Of a DNA stretch of 5,638 nucleotides, positions 5,340 to 5,638 are shown in pieces. The number at the start of each line of letters is the position of its first letter. Positions within the stretch are counted from its first letter, which is position 1. The notes beneath the pieces are model-generated. The model was given only the letters and a program-made list of their open reading frames with translations. It was not told the DNA's origin and did no database searches. Location of the stretch: positions 1-5,638 of the forward strand of contig DATCGY010000007.1 of NCBI GenBank assembly GCA_036508635.1, written 5' to 3'. The DNA comes from FEN-727 sp036508635 (GTDB lineage: Bacteria > Actinomycetota > Geothermincolia > Fen-727 > Anoxymicrobiaceae). A program made the position numbers and the translations under genes.

Positions 5340-5638
5340 GTGTCAGAACTAACCAAAAGCCCGTATGACCCGCTGCTCCAGGTTCAAAAAGACTCCTACC
5401 GCTGCGGGAAGTGCATGCTCTGCAAGTTCATCGACCACAACGAGATGACCGATACGGATTTCCTGGATATCTGCCCTTCAGGGCTGCGTTACAAGTACGA
5501 GGCGTACTACGCTTCGGGCAGGCAGGAGATTGCCCGCGGCCTGCTGGAGGGCAAGCTCGAGTACAACGACCGCCTGCTGCACATCCTGTTCACGTGCACC
5601 GAGTGCGGCGGGTGCCAGGTCATCTGCTCTGACCAGGG
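5340..5638 (+). CDS. Iron-sulfur protein of the GlcF/HdrD type (5' part, runs off the window)
   Basis: The reading frame from GTG at 5340 stays open to the window edge, giving 99 residues without a stop. Two cysteine clusters are visible: C22, C25, C28 with a distal C45-Pro, and C86, C89, C92 with C96 (CTECGGCQVIC). Each is arranged as a [4Fe-4S] ligand set, as in the N-terminal ferredoxin-like part of GlcF, LutA and HdrD proteins, which later carry CCG (cysteine-rich) domains. It would accept electrons from the adjacent flavoprotein. The first cluster has an unusually long gap of 16 residues before its fourth cysteine, compared with three in the second. The missing 3' part prevents choosing among glycolate, lactate or heterodisulfide-type partners. 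The start follows the FAD stop by 2 nt. Confidence 0.85.
   Translation, partial: MSELTKSPYDPLLQVQKDSYRCGKCMLCKFIDHNEMTDTDFLDICPSGLRYKYEAYYASGRQEIARGLLEGKLEYNDRLLHILFTCTECGGCQVICSDQ

Overview
The window is a moderately high-GC bacterial chromosome segment. It holds ordinary Shine-Dalgarno sites (GGAGG, AGGAGG, GGGAG) and promoter-like sites of the sigma-70 type. ATA (Ile) and AGG (Arg) codons are used freely in the mcmA2 and meaB reading frames. This fits a GC-rich anaerobe-like lineage, such as a deep-branching Actinomycetota or Deltaproteobacteria-like genome, better than Streptomyces- or Pseudomonas-type codon use. The lineage guess is weak because nothing in the window is taxonomically decisive. 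No tRNA, rRNA, CRISPR array or intact mobile element was seen.

Layout from left to right. (1) The last 33 codons of an unidentified rightward gene end at 104. (2) A convergent spacer of 132 bp follows, with a perfect 9-bp A/T inverted repeat and a G-rich tract. (3) A leftward two-gene operon overlaps by 4 nt (GTGA). Its first gene encodes a 211-aa protein with two predicted membrane segments and a repetitive Pro/Thr/Gln linker. Its second gene encodes a 248-aa polytopic protein that resembles the carotenoid-biosynthesis (CruF/DUF422) family. (4) A 215-bp divergent control region carries an extended -10 promoter for the leftward operon and two candidate promoters plus an inverted-repeat operator for the rightward genes. 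(5) A TetR-family regulator with a TTG start comes next. (6) The cobalamin-binding small subunit of an acyl-CoA mutase (methylmalonyl-CoA mutase type) is followed 16 nt later by its G-protein chaperone MeaB/ArgK. (7) After a 94-nt gap there is an FAD-binding (GlcD/VAO-type) oxidoreductase, coupled with a 2-nt gap to (8) the start of a cysteine-rich iron-sulfur protein (GlcF/HdrD type) that runs off the right edge.

The rightward genes probably combine three roles. TetR may sense an acyl-CoA or related ligand. McmA2 and MeaB would supply the B12-binding and reactivation half of a carbon-skeleton mutase whose large catalytic subunit is not in this window. The FAD/Fe-S pair would form a flavin dehydrogenase passing electrons to a membrane or ferredoxin-type acceptor. 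Whether the FAD/Fe-S pair shares a transcript with mcmA2-meaB is not shown. Most of the window is recognisable biology. The least explained parts are the leftward membrane-protein pair, the UUCG hairpin ahead of mcmA2, and the divergent FAD-binding loop of the oxidoreductase.
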